This document shows, in pieces, positions 37,001 through 45,600 of a DNA stretch of 64,000 nt; positions within the stretch are counted from its first letter, which is position 1; each line of letters opens with the position of its first letter. Source of the stretch: Pedobacter caeni (GTDB lineage: Bacteria; Bacteroidota; Bacteroidia; Sphingobacteriales; Sphingobacteriaceae); the NCBI RefSeq assembly GCF_900129215.1, contig NZ_FQUQ01000010.1, forward strand, positions 62,001-126,000. Reading direction: 5' to 3'. Position numbers and translations under genes: made by a program. The notes beneath the pieces are model-generated. The model saw only the letters and a list, made by a program, of their open reading frames with translations. It was not told the origin of the DNA and ran no database searches.

Positions 37001-37600
37001 CAGATCCGGGAAAAGTTTAATAATAATGCGGATACACAACCTGTAGTATTGCTGTTTAGCTCTTCTGATGACGAGAGAGTGGTCCGTGCATGTGATGAAC
37101 TCGACATCAATTGTCGTTTGGTGAAGCCAGTCAAAATGAAGGATATGTATTATGCTTTATCTCATTTATACCAGATCAAAAAAGATGGTAGCGACCAGCA
37201 GCTGGCAGAGCAGACTGAAGCGAGCAGAAAGCCAATCCATGTACTGATAGCCGAAGATAACGGGATCAATATGCTGCTTGCTAAAACCATCGTCAAAAGG
37301 ATCGCCCCGAATGCCAAGGTTCATGAGGCTTCAAATGGAATGCAATGTCTGGACCATTGCAAACTTCAGGTTCCTGACCTCATTCTGATGGATGTGCAAA
37401 TGCCGGAAATGAACGGTTATGAAGCCACTGCATATATTCGGGAGAAGCTCTTTTTGAAAGAAGTACCCATCATCGCCTTAACGGCCGGAAATGTAAAAGG
37501 GGAAAAGGAGAAATGTATCCTGGCTGGAATGAATGATTTCCTGTCGAAGCCTGTAGTGGAGGATGAAATAGCCGAAGTATTCAGAAAGTGGCTGAAATAA
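34052..37600 (+). CDS. Hybrid histidine kinase, GAF-PAS(4)-HisKA-HATPase-REC-REC
   Basis: An 1182-residue soluble sensor kinase; no membrane helix is visible. Domains in order: GAF (about 15-165), four PAS/PAC units (about 170-285, 290-405, 410-535, 540-665), HisKA with phospho-acceptor His685 in MSHEIRTPLNG, HATPase_c (about 795-910, with RDTGIGI and GGTGLGLTISNQLLGLMG), receiver 1 (about 930-1050, Asp in LMDYHMPEMDG) and receiver 2 (about 1065-1182, Asp in LMDVQMPEMNG). It would sense a cytoplasmic signal, such as redox, light or a ligand, and pass phosphate along its own receivers. No separate DNA-binding output is next to it. The GAF closely resembles that of the kinase at 58700. Confidence 0.93.
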   Translation: MKIPNLPIKEKERLLALKGYGLLDSKAEKEFDRITELASLICESPVSLITLIDENRQWFKSKVGITEVETPREIAFCQYTILDTEIFEIQDASKDDRFKDSVVVTGDPYIRFYAGYPLIDPAGYALGSLCVLSPNPKVLNDSQKKALSLLADQAMELILERRKAEENRFFEKFYELSNDLICISDLDGQLKRINPAFEKVLGWSEEYILSRNFLSLIHPDDLEACAKELDKLSAGQNTTNFTSRCKTIHGDYKILQWTSTPEPGTGNIFGIARDITLESLRTEQIKESENKLRSIFENSQGLMCTHDFEGNFKAVNFVGAELLGYTTAEFCKMSLSELIPPKHHPQLREYLKEIKTNRTCSGLMTTLHKNGSHKVWLYNNVVESDQVGEPYVIVNSIDVTGKHRLEQALERTKKMLEQTNQMAQIGGWDMDVVQNKITWSEVTKQVHEVEFDFKPDLDTALEFYKEGEYRDKISKAVKLAISTGETWDLELIIISAKGNERWVRALGHAEFEEGVCKRIFGTFQDITEKKNAEIALSEEKARLSAFVTHAPAAVAMFDKNLYYIAASNRWTEEYHLQDVEILGRSHYEVFPEITQAWKDIHNRCLKGEVIKKDMDIWRPGGWEHDQYLRWEVRPWYQFDGSVGGIMMFTQDITESSRQGVELQKAKEQAEQASLAKSEFLANMSHEIRTPLNGVIGFTDLVLKTTLSPTQQQYLTIVNESANALLGIINDILDFSKIESGKLELDIEKCDLYELGSQAVDINTYQAQSKGLEMLLNISENLPRFIWTDEVRLKQVLINLLSNAVKFTNEGEIELKITALTEAKRGETCFRFQVRDTGIGIKLAKQHKIFEAFSQEDGSTTKKYGGTGLGLTISNQLLGLMGSKLEMISSPGAGSTFFFDIRLNSEEGEPLEWGDLSLVKRVLVVDDNRNNRTILEQMLLLRGIVSVTVEDGFQAITLLSKGEHFDVILMDYHMPEMDGIETIRQIREKFNNNADTQPVVLLFSSSDDERVVRACDELDINCRLVKPVKMKDMYYALSHLYQIKKDGSDQQLAEQTEASRKPIHVLIAEDNGINMLLAKTIVKRIAPNAKVHEASNGMQCLDHCKLQVPDLILMDVQMPEMNGYEATAYIREKLFLKEVPIIALTAGNVKGEKEKCILAGMNDFLSKPVVEDEIAEVFRKWLK

Positions 37601-37648
37601 GAAGGCTGTCCGGATGTAATGAATTTTATCACATCCGGACAGCCTTCT
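37600..37648. terminator. Bidirectional terminator between kinase and barrel protein
   Basis: A perfect 18-bp inverted repeat (37600-37617 with 37631-37648) with a 13-base loop. It begins on the last base of the kinase stop codon and serves both convergent genes. Confidence 0.85.
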
Positions 37649-37680
37649 CTATTGAAAAACTGATCAGATCAGTTTTTTAT

Positions 37681-38382
37681 TTAGAATGCGAAACCAACAC
37701 GAACACCAGTGATTACACTTGGTTTGATGTTGAAAGAGCTTCCAGCAGATTTTTGTTCAGTTGAAGTAGTAACTCCAGCAACAGTAGATTTGATTTTAGT
37801 TTTACCTTCTTTTTCGTAAACAAGACCTAAACCAGCTTCAACACCTAAATATAAACGTTTAGCGATATAATAATCAGCACCTACAACTCCACGAAGACCG
37901 ATAGATACGTAACCTGGACCTTTAACTTCATTGTAAACTCCGTCAACATAAGCAGCACCTTTAGCGGTAGTGTTATCTGCAGTAGTTTTTGCTGATCCTG
38001 TTCCGAAAAGAATATCACCACCTACGTAAGGAGATAAACGATCAGTACCAGTGAAATGTTTCTCGATACCTAAGTTGATCAATACGTTAGTTGCTGATTC
38101 AGTATAAGTACCTTTTTTTCCGTCGCTAGCACCAACTCCGTAAGCATTGGTTTTTTCATTTTTTGAGCTTACATTGAAACCCAAACGGTAAGCAACTTTT
38201 TCTTTGTTGAAATAACGGAAACGCAATAAAGCAGCGCCATCGTTTAATTTGAAATCTGTGTTGTTGATACCACCTGTTAATCCGAATTCAGTAGTAACGT
38301 CACCTGCAGCAGGTTTGAAATCTTGTGCATTTGCTGCTACTCCGCAAATCGCCATACCTAAAAATAGTAATACTTTTTTCAT
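37681..38382 (-). CDS. Small outer-membrane beta-barrel protein, probably abundant
   Basis: A 233-residue protein with signal peptide MKKVLLFLGMAICGVAANAQ and an OmpX/OmpA-type eight-strand barrel pattern ending ITGVRVGFAF with a terminal Phe. Strands such as RLSPYVGGDILFGTG and RLYLGVEAGLGLVYE alternate hydrophobic residues. Codons are strongly biased (repeated GCA/GGT, AAA and ACT use) compared with neighbours, and the promoter matches the Bacteroidota form, both of which fit high expression. It has no peptidoglycan-binding OmpA tail. It probably acts as a structural porin-like protein; no specific ligand is evident. Confidence 0.82.
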   Translation of the reverse strand: MKKVLLFLGMAICGVAANAQDFKPAAGDVTTEFGLTGGINNTDFKLNDGAALLRFRYFNKEKVAYRLGFNVSSKNEKTNAYGVGASDGKKGTYTESATNVLINLGIEKHFTGTDRLSPYVGGDILFGTGSAKTTADNTTAKGAAYVDGVYNEVKGPGYVSIGLRGVVGADYYIAKRLYLGVEAGLGLVYEKEGKTKIKSTVAGVTTSTEQKSAGSSFNIKPSVITGVRVGFAF

Positions 38383-38434
38383 AAATGTGTTTTGTTGTTA
38401 AATAGATGTTAATTAACTGTAAAATTTACGGGTG

Positions 38435-38468
38435 CAAAAGTAGGTTTAATAGAATTAGTTGTGTCAAA
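38435..38468 (-). promoter_or_regulatory. Promoter of the small outer-membrane protein gene
   Basis: On the minus strand TTTG (38468-38465), 22 bases, then TACTTTTG (38442-38435) followed by C, matching the TTTG/TAnnTTTGC form. It lies 53 bases before the start codon. Confidence 0.6.
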
Positions 38469-38989
38469 TAAATGTCATTAGAGGTCTTTTAGTGGATAAC
38501 TTACTGATAATCTGATCTGTTTTTTTGTGGCGATATAGATTTGTAATGGCATTGATGACTGGACTGATTTATTTAATTTTTCAGGCTGTTTTTTAGTTTA
38601 ACATTCAGATATATAAATGGTTAATGATGCTTATTCGGGCTTTTTTCTGACCTGATGGTCTTCATGTCGAAAAAAAAAGATTTTGTTCTTTTGAGGAGGA
38701 TGAGGGATTTTATGCCAGGAATTATTCAGGTATTTGGCTTCAGGTATAAGAAGAGTCGGGAGATTTTGACCAGGCTAAAATGGTTTCCGGGAAAACAGGC
38801 GTTTTTCTGGATAAATATCTTATAAGTAAAAACCGGGTTAGCTTATCAGCATTCAGTCAGAGGTTTTATTTAGCACAACCGTTTGCGTAGGTTGAGTTTT
38901 AATCGTTGATTCGTGTGGATGAGCACGTCAATTTCAAAGCGCGACTTTCCATGTAAATAAATATGGTTAACTCATTGAATATTATTGTG
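38469..38989. other. Long intergenic region; one weak small frame only
   Basis: About 520 bases between divergent genes. A plus-strand frame at 38664-38825 could encode a basic 53-residue peptide beginning MSKKKDFVLLRRMRDF. It has no clear promoter or family resemblance and may be chance. Nothing else stands out. Confidence 0.3.
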
Positions 38990-38997
38990 TAAGTTTG
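38990..38997 (+). promoter_or_regulatory. Promoter -7 box of the first AraC gene
   Basis: TAAGTTTG followed by C, 29 bases before the chosen start codon at 39027. The upstream element is TTA (38967-38969) at 20 bases rather than TTG. It lies inside a possible longer frame from 38985, which supports the shorter start. Confidence 0.45.
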
Positions 38998-39026
38998 CTT
39001 ATAAATCAGATGTTGCGCTCGAAATC

Positions 39027-40097
39027 ATGAAACTTATACTCTTAATTATAGTTTTTCATATTCTAATAGTGGGGTATGTCCTCAGTATAAGCAAACCACA
39101 GAATAATTTCAACAAATGCCTTCGGCTTATCCTTTGTCTTTCTTTTCTGCATTGTACCTATAAATTAACGCATCATTATTTGATTAGCCAGTGGTTGCCC
39201 CATGAAATTGCAAGTCCTATGGCACTTTTGTATGGGCCTTTACTGTATTTTTTGTATTCCACATCACTACAGAAACGCATCTCTGCCAGTCAGGTCCTGA
39301 TCCATTGTATTCCTTTTCTGTTGCTCAGCTTGTTGTATACCAGGCTCACCTATGGTCTGCCCGAAGAGATGTTATGGAACAGCCGCCGTTTACAGATCAA
39401 TTCCTTTCATCATTTGATCTTGTCTCTTTCTTTAATTTTCTATTCCATTTTTGTAGGATATAAAATGAGGACTGAGCCTCCTGCTGATCCGGAAAAAGAC
39501 AGGTTGATCAATCAGCTCATCCTCATTGAAGGGGTCTGGGCCTTCATGGTTGCCTTGTTAGCGATCGCTTCTTTTGGGGTAGGGCTTCAGTTTGCATTTA
39601 ATCCTTTGATGCTGTTATATTGTACCCAGGTGATGCTGATGGCCTTCTTGTCCCGCTATCTTTTATTGCAAAAGAAGGAATTGCAGGCTGACCATACCGC
39701 GTTCATGCCTTCGCGTTACGCTAAATCATCGCTGGAAGAAGAAACCCTGAATGTTTACGAACATAAATTACATGAACACCTCAGGAACTCAAAAATCTAC
39801 CTTAAACCAACCCTTTCTTTAGAGCTGCTGGCTAAGGAGACTAATATTCCCAAGCACCACTTTTCCCAGCTCCTCAATGTCCACCTTGGAAAGAGCTTTT
39901 ATCAGGTGATTGCAGAATACCGCATCAATCACGCGATAGATATTCTGGAGAAGGCCGATGACCAGTTTACGATAGAATCTCTGGCGTATGAATGCGGATT
40001 TAATTCAAAAACATCTTTCAACAGGTACTTTAAGGAAAAAACAGGACTCACTCCTTCTGATTATCGGGAGGTGAAAAATACCCAGTTAATGAGTTAA
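39027..40097 (+). CDS. Membrane AraC-family regulator (1 of 3)
   Basis: A 356-residue protein. The first 220 residues form about seven hydrophobic helices, starting MKLILLIIVFHILIVGYVLS. The C-terminus (about 255-350) is an AraC/XylS DNA-binding domain with two helix-turn-helices: LELLAKETNIPKHHFSQLLN and the hallmark SLAYECGFNSKTSFNRYF then GLTPSDYRE. Such proteins are thought to sense a signal at the inner membrane and bind DNA directly. The start was set at the Met giving a clean first helix, just after a TAnnTTTG box. It is followed by two paralogues and the giant adhesin gene, which they may control. Confidence 0.85.
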   Translation: MKLILLIIVFHILIVGYVLSISKPQNNFNKCLRLILCLSFLHCTYKLTHHYLISQWLPHEIASPMALLYGPLLYFLYSTSLQKRISASQVLIHCIPFLLLSLLYTRLTYGLPEEMLWNSRRLQINSFHHLILSLSLIFYSIFVGYKMRTEPPADPEKDRLINQLILIEGVWAFMVALLAIASFGVGLQFAFNPLMLLYCTQVMLMAFLSRYLLLQKKELQADHTAFMPSRYAKSSLEEETLNVYEHKLHEHLRNSKIYLKPTLSLELLAKETNIPKHHFSQLLNVHLGKSFYQVIAEYRINHAIDILEKADDQFTIESLAYECGFNSKTSFNRYFKEKTGLTPSDYREVKNTQLMS

Positions 40098-40313
40098 CTT
40101 TTCCCAAAAAGGGGCGTTCCTCCCACATGGGGTGTTTAATGTCCCACACTAGTGACCCGAAGTTTTGATTTTCTAACAATATCTTTGGGGCGGATAATTG
40201 CGCCTTCCCGGCACCACAGATTAATTAAAGATTAAGATGGAGACAGGATATATTAAAAAATATGTCCTTACTATGGTATTGGATGTTTTTTTGATACGAG
40301 TTATGATATAAAA

Positions 40314-41372
40314 ATGGTAAAATACGTTCTCTGCTGCATTTTGATATTAACGTTGGTAACGTTATATCTTGGCTATAAAAAAAATAGCCATGCTCTTTTT
40401 CAGCAAATCATGAACTTGCTGGTGGTAAGTATCCTGCTTAACGTTACTTACCTGTTTGCTGCCGAAGAGGTTTCCCTGGAAGGGGATCTTCTTCTCTATT
40501 TACCCTTTGTCTTTCTTGATGGTCCTGTGCTGTGTTTTGCGGCACATGCGATCTCGGATAGAAAGTTTAGTCCATGGAAAGTAACGGCTCACCTGATGCC
40601 ATTTCTATTGGCAATTATTTTTTATGTGCTCCGGTGTGTTTATCCCGTATGGTTTGATGCTCCCTGGATCAGGGCTTCTCATTTTACGATAAAAACACTG
40701 TTTTTGCTCTTTTATGCATTATATATTCTCTTTTTTAATCATGGAAATGGCGCGGGAGCGTATAAGCCACAGCAGAAACTGGTTCAGCTGCTCGCTTTTC
40801 TGGCGCTCATTTGTGCCATGATTTTTATCATTTTTACTTATAATAACATCTTTTATGGAGATAACAGGAATGGTGTTCCGGTAGGAAGTTTGATTTACGT
40901 GATCTTATTTATTATGGTATTCCTTGTTTTTCGATATACGATCAATAGCTTTGTCTCCATTGGGACAGGAGAGAATGGAACAGAGATGGAGGATAAAGAA
41001 GAAGTTAAGCGCTATCAGAAAAGTACCCTTTCAGAAGCGCTTCTGGATAGTTATGAGCAAAAACTATATGCGCTTATGATCCGGCAGATGATTTTCCTGA
41101 ATGCAGAACTGTCATTGCAATCCCTTGCCAAAGAGTTAAGAATTCCTAAACATCACCTTACTCAGGTATTGAGTGTAAGGGTGGGGGAGAATTTTTATCA
41201 TTATGTCAATCGTTTTAGAATTGACTATGCCTGTAAGCTCATCAATAAGTCGGTGGTAGACCTGACATTGGAAGAGCTTGCTTATAAAAGTGGGTTCAAC
41301 TCCAAAACTTCCTTTAACAGGTATTTTAAAAAACAGGTAGGTTGTACGCCATCTGAATACCGTAACCTCTAA
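40314..41372 (+). CDS. Membrane AraC-family regulator (2 of 3)
   Basis: A 352-residue paralogue of the neighbouring regulators. The N-terminal 210 residues carry about seven membrane helices; the linker is acidic (TEMEDKEEVKRYQKSTLSE). The C-terminal AraC domain has AKELRIPKHHLTQVLSVRVGENFY and ELAYKSGFNSKTSFNRYF with GCTPSEYRNL. The 216-base upstream gap contains a TATCTTTG box (40180-40187) but no well-spaced TTG. The next gene starts 9 bases after its stop, so genes 2 and 3 are probably one transcript. Confidence 0.85.
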   Translation: MVKYVLCCILILTLVTLYLGYKKNSHALFQQIMNLLVVSILLNVTYLFAAEEVSLEGDLLLYLPFVFLDGPVLCFAAHAISDRKFSPWKVTAHLMPFLLAIIFYVLRCVYPVWFDAPWIRASHFTIKTLFLLFYALYILFFNHGNGAGAYKPQQKLVQLLAFLALICAMIFIIFTYNNIFYGDNRNGVPVGSLIYVILFIMVFLVFRYTINSFVSIGTGENGTEMEDKEEVKRYQKSTLSEALLDSYEQKLYALMIRQMIFLNAELSLQSLAKELRIPKHHLTQVLSVRVGENFYHYVNRFRIDYACKLINKSVVDLTLEELAYKSGFNSKTSFNRYFKKQVGCTPSEYRNL

Positions 41373-41381
41373 CAAGACCAG

Positions 41382-42476
41382 ATGATAGAAGCAATAGTAT
41401 GCTGCATTATTGTGTTGTCGTTGACTACGATGTATCTGAGCTTCCATGCTGGAGAAGCAGGACCTTCTGATCAGATGATTAACGTTGGTGTGGCGGTCAT
41501 TTTTTTTCACGCGGTTTTTGTGCTGATGTGTGAATTGTTCTTTTCCCTGAAGCCTTATGTGGATATTGGGGCTCCGTTTGGTCTGCTCTATGGGCCACTT
41601 TGTTATTTCTCATTTTATGCCCTCTCCGGCAAATTGCCGGGCAGAACCAGGGTTGTTCTGCACCTGATACCTGTGGGTATTGGTTTGGTTGTTTACCTGA
41701 TGCTTTTGCTGCTTCCTGCCTTTCGGACTGCATATTGTCTGCAGATTCTTCGGTGGCTCTATATTTTTGTCGGAATTTCAATGATCAGCTATTCGGGGCT
41801 GCTTTTGTTTTACAATGACAGAGATGATAAGCAATACGCACATGAAGGGAAAAAGGTTGTTTTTAGTGTCCTGCTCCTTGTTTTTATCGTGGCTTTATTA
41901 TTCATAACACTCAGTTATTCGGGTGCACTCCCGAGAGGGGAAGTCAGCGCCTTTCTGACCAGAATGATCGTTTATTTTGTGATGCTCGTTGTTGTGATTT
42001 TCGCGTTTCGCTATCAGGTGGATAGGATTTTGAAAGAAACTAGAACACAAATCCTGTCGCAGCCTATCATATATGCAGATAAAAGCCAGGCAGACAACCT
42101 GCCTTACCGGAAATCAGCAATTGCTGAGGAGCTTCTGGCGACTTACGAATTACGTCTCGAAAAAATGATGACCGACAATGAACTCTATCTGGATGCAGAG
42201 ATGACACTGGAGAAATTAGCCCGTCTGATGAACATCCCAAAACACCACCTTACTCAATTGTTCAGTGTCCGTATTGGTAAAAATTTTTACCAGTACCTGA
42301 ATGTCTTCCGGGTGAACTATGCCTGCCTTTTATTGAAAGATGAAAGCCTGGATTTTAAATTAGAAGAGATCGGTTTCCGAAGTGGCTTCAATTCCAAAAC
42401 CTCTTTTAACCGTTATTTCAAGGCGAACATGGGCTGCACACCTTCAGAATATAAAGACCAGCAAAATAGCGGGTAA
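41382..42476 (+). CDS. Membrane AraC-family regulator (3 of 3)
   Basis: A 364-residue paralogue with about seven membrane helices in the first 225 residues. The C-terminal AraC domain has ARLMNIPKHHLTQLFSVRIG and EIGFRSGFNSKTSFNRYFKAN then GCTPSEYKDQ. It is closer to regulator 2 than to regulator 1 (IPKHHLTQ and GCTPSEY shared), so it probably arose by tandem duplication. It ends 131 bases before the start of the giant adhesin gene, the nearest possible target. Confidence 0.85.
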   Translation: MIEAIVCCIIVLSLTTMYLSFHAGEAGPSDQMINVGVAVIFFHAVFVLMCELFFSLKPYVDIGAPFGLLYGPLCYFSFYALSGKLPGRTRVVLHLIPVGIGLVVYLMLLLLPAFRTAYCLQILRWLYIFVGISMISYSGLLLFYNDRDDKQYAHEGKKVVFSVLLLVFIVALLFITLSYSGALPRGEVSAFLTRMIVYFVMLVVVIFAFRYQVDRILKETRTQILSQPIIYADKSQADNLPYRKSAIAEELLATYELRLEKMMTDNELYLDAEMTLEKLARLMNIPKHHLTQLFSVRIGKNFYQYLNVFRVNYACLLLKDESLDFKLEEIGFRSGFNSKTSFNRYFKANMGCTPSEYKDQQNSG

Positions 42477-42607
42477 AACCCTCTTTTCGGGTGTGCCAGT
42501 TAAATGGCGTGTCGTGCTTCCCACTTTTCAGACACATTATAGGGCTTTGTTTCATACATCTTTGCGCCCATTCTGATACAACGCAGAATAGGGACAAAAA
42601 TTATCGC

Positions 42608-45600
42608 ATGAAACACTTTACCAGAATTTTTCATTTTGCATCATTACTGATGTGCTTTTTATTTGCAGTTAACTTTAACAGTTATGCAGACGGCTCAAAG
42701 GATCTTTATCCTCAGGGAAAAAGAACAGGGGGACGGGCTTTTTTGTATAGCAATAGTTATACGGGGACTACTGGAAGCTCAATGGCATCATGGCCGTTTA
42801 AATCTTTAGGAGTTCATTATGCCTATCTGAAAGCAGGAGAAGTGATTTATGCCTCTTCCAGTGCTCAGGGTGTTGGTAATGGAAGGATACGGCTAACAGC
42901 TCCAGATGGAACAACGAGTACTTCTGCTAATGATGCGATTGGTAAAATTGCTAGTCGCACGGAAGAAAATGCAGGACCTAGATTTGACGGCCAGTCTGGA
43001 GGGAGTTATTACACTGCATTTAGCAGGAATGCTACCCAGGAAGGGATTTGGAAAATAGAGTTCTTGCCTACGGGAAGTGAAACCAGCACAGCTACACCCA
43101 GTGTTACTGCAGTTTTAGCTGATGATAACTGGACTCAGGGGGGCAATACTGAATTAATTGCTGCCTGGGATGTATCTGTTCGAAATCCAACCAATACAGC
43201 CTGGTTACCGGGAAGGGTGTATGCTAATGTGCTCAATTTACACATCAGTGGAAGCTCGTTTGCAGAGAATAACGGCTTTTATGGGCTGATGCAGGTATTA
43301 ACGAAAGACGGCTACGTCTATAAAGTGGATAACAATGGAAATAATGGAGTTGGTTTCACCTTTTTCGTTAATAATAAAGGGTTTTTGGATAATAAAAGAG
43401 ATCCTATTTACAAAAGTTTAGATAAATCAAAGGACCTTGGTGCTCTAGTTCAGGATCCCAGAGCAGAGGATACACAATCAGATATCACTCATAAAATATT
43501 TTATGTACGTCCGGGAAATGATCTTCCTTTGAGCGCAAATGGTGCCGTTCCCGGGCAACAAACCTGGTTAAAGAATAACAGGCTTGAACCAAAGGTCGAT
43601 AATCTCGGTATAATCGGAGTTGATGGGACTGATGGGCAAGTAAGTAATAAAGGCGGAAATATTAAATTCGATGCGAATCTTTCAGGAAGATATAAAATTA
43701 CGATTTCAAGTCCTTACACTGCGCCTAATCCTAATTTTTTTGTCACAAGAGTAATGGAAGGTAATGCCATTATCGGAACCAACAAAGTGCTATGGGATGG
43801 AAAAGACGGTGCAGGACAGTTATTACCTAGTGGCTCAGTTCCCGCTAAATTAGTAGTTCAGCTTCAGGGGGCGGAGGTACACTTCCCATACATTGATATG
43901 GAAATTAATCCCAAAGGGATCAAATTACAATTGCTGGATATAGACAATACTACTGTTAAATCAGATTATGTGTATTGGAATGATTTTGATATTTCACAAA
44001 CCGGACCCGCTGCTGAAAAATCGAATCCTATTAATGCCAGCCAGAATGTGTTACCAAACGGAACCTCAAGCGGAGGTACTGAAGGTCACAGATGGGGAAC
44101 TTATGTCAATGGCGGCGGCTCCGGTGGTGGCAATAGCGGGACAGGGAGCTCTAGTTTTGGTAATGAAAAGTCAATGGATACCTGGTCTTTTATCCTTGGA
44201 GCGGAAGAAACAAAAAATATTACTGTAGCGGTAAAAGTAGCAGATCTGGAAGTGACCAGTATTACCCCATCAAAGACTATTGTGGGGAAAGGTGATGAGC
44301 TGGCATATACTGTTGTTGTAAAGAATAATGGTCCAAGTGATGTAACTGGTGCGCCTTTTAGTTTTAAAGTGCCTGCAGGTTTCACCGTGACCAAAATGGA
44401 ATATGTATCGGCATGCGGTACAGAGACCGTTCCTGTGGTCTTCGACCCTACAACGGGATTGTGCAAGTCTACGTTGACATTGCCTAACGGATGTGTAGGT
44501 CAATACGTTTTCACTGGAACTGTTGGGTCAACAATGGTTTCCGGAAATATGGAGGTATGGGCCACAATTATGCGTCCCAGAGATGTGACGGATATAGATG
44601 CCACTAACCCGGATCCAAATATCCCTCCAACTGATCCTTACTTTGAATGCAAGGAGTACGATCCGCTAAGTGGCCTTTTTATCCCTTGTAATAACATCAA
44701 GAAAAATAACACAGCTACTATCATCAACAAAATCACTGCTACAAAAAGCATAGAAGGGAATCCGGCTAAAGTAAAAGCAGGAGATGTACTGATTTATAAC
44801 ATCATATTAAAAAATACAAACGGTACGGATAAAACAGGCGTAAATGTCAGTGATGTACTTCCGGCAGGACTAATTGGTGCCACTGCTATTTCACATAGCG
44901 GATCGCTAACCGGAACAACAATTAATTGGACCAACCTTACTGTTCCTGCTAATGGAGAGCTAAAATTGAAATTTACAACAACTGTTGGCTCAGACTTAAC
45001 AGGCATCACATCAATTAAGAATGTGGCCAGTGTGGTTGATCCGATCGATCCTACAACTCCTTTAACACCTGAAGTGGTGGTGCCTGTAGACCTGGTCCGT
45101 AGTTTTACTGCAATTAAGAAAGTTGCTGCAGGATTGCAAAACAATAAAATCGTTGCCGGCTCTATCATCACTTATAGTATTGAAGTAGAGAATACCGGAA
45201 GTACTACATTAACAAACATAGAGATCGCGGATAACATACCAGCACATACTACTTATGTTGCTGCATCTGCTGATAATTCAGGTGTGTTAACCGGAAGTAC
45301 CTTGAAATGGCTGGTTGATGTTCCGGTGGGTCTGTCTAAAATCGTAACTTTCAAAGTAAAGGTTGCGGATAACCTGACAGGTGTTGCTGAAATAAAAAAC
45401 ATCGCAACAGTAACCGATCCAACAAAACCATTAACTCCGGTAAATCCTGAAGTAATAGTGCCAACAGATCCGGTGAAAAGCTTTACAACTACAAAAATTG
45501 TTAGCGGAGGATTACAAAACAATAAAATCGTTGCCGGCTCTACCATTACTTATAGTATTGAAGTAAAGAATACCGGAAGTGCGGATTTAACAGGAGTTAA

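Noticed and set aside
38664..38825. 53-codon basic frame in the long gap
   Set aside because: No promoter, family motif or conserved feature visible; kept only as a note in the gap entry.
42491..42607. Longer start for the giant adhesin
   Set aside because: The extra 39 residues are Cys/His-rich and would bury the signal peptide that begins at 42608.
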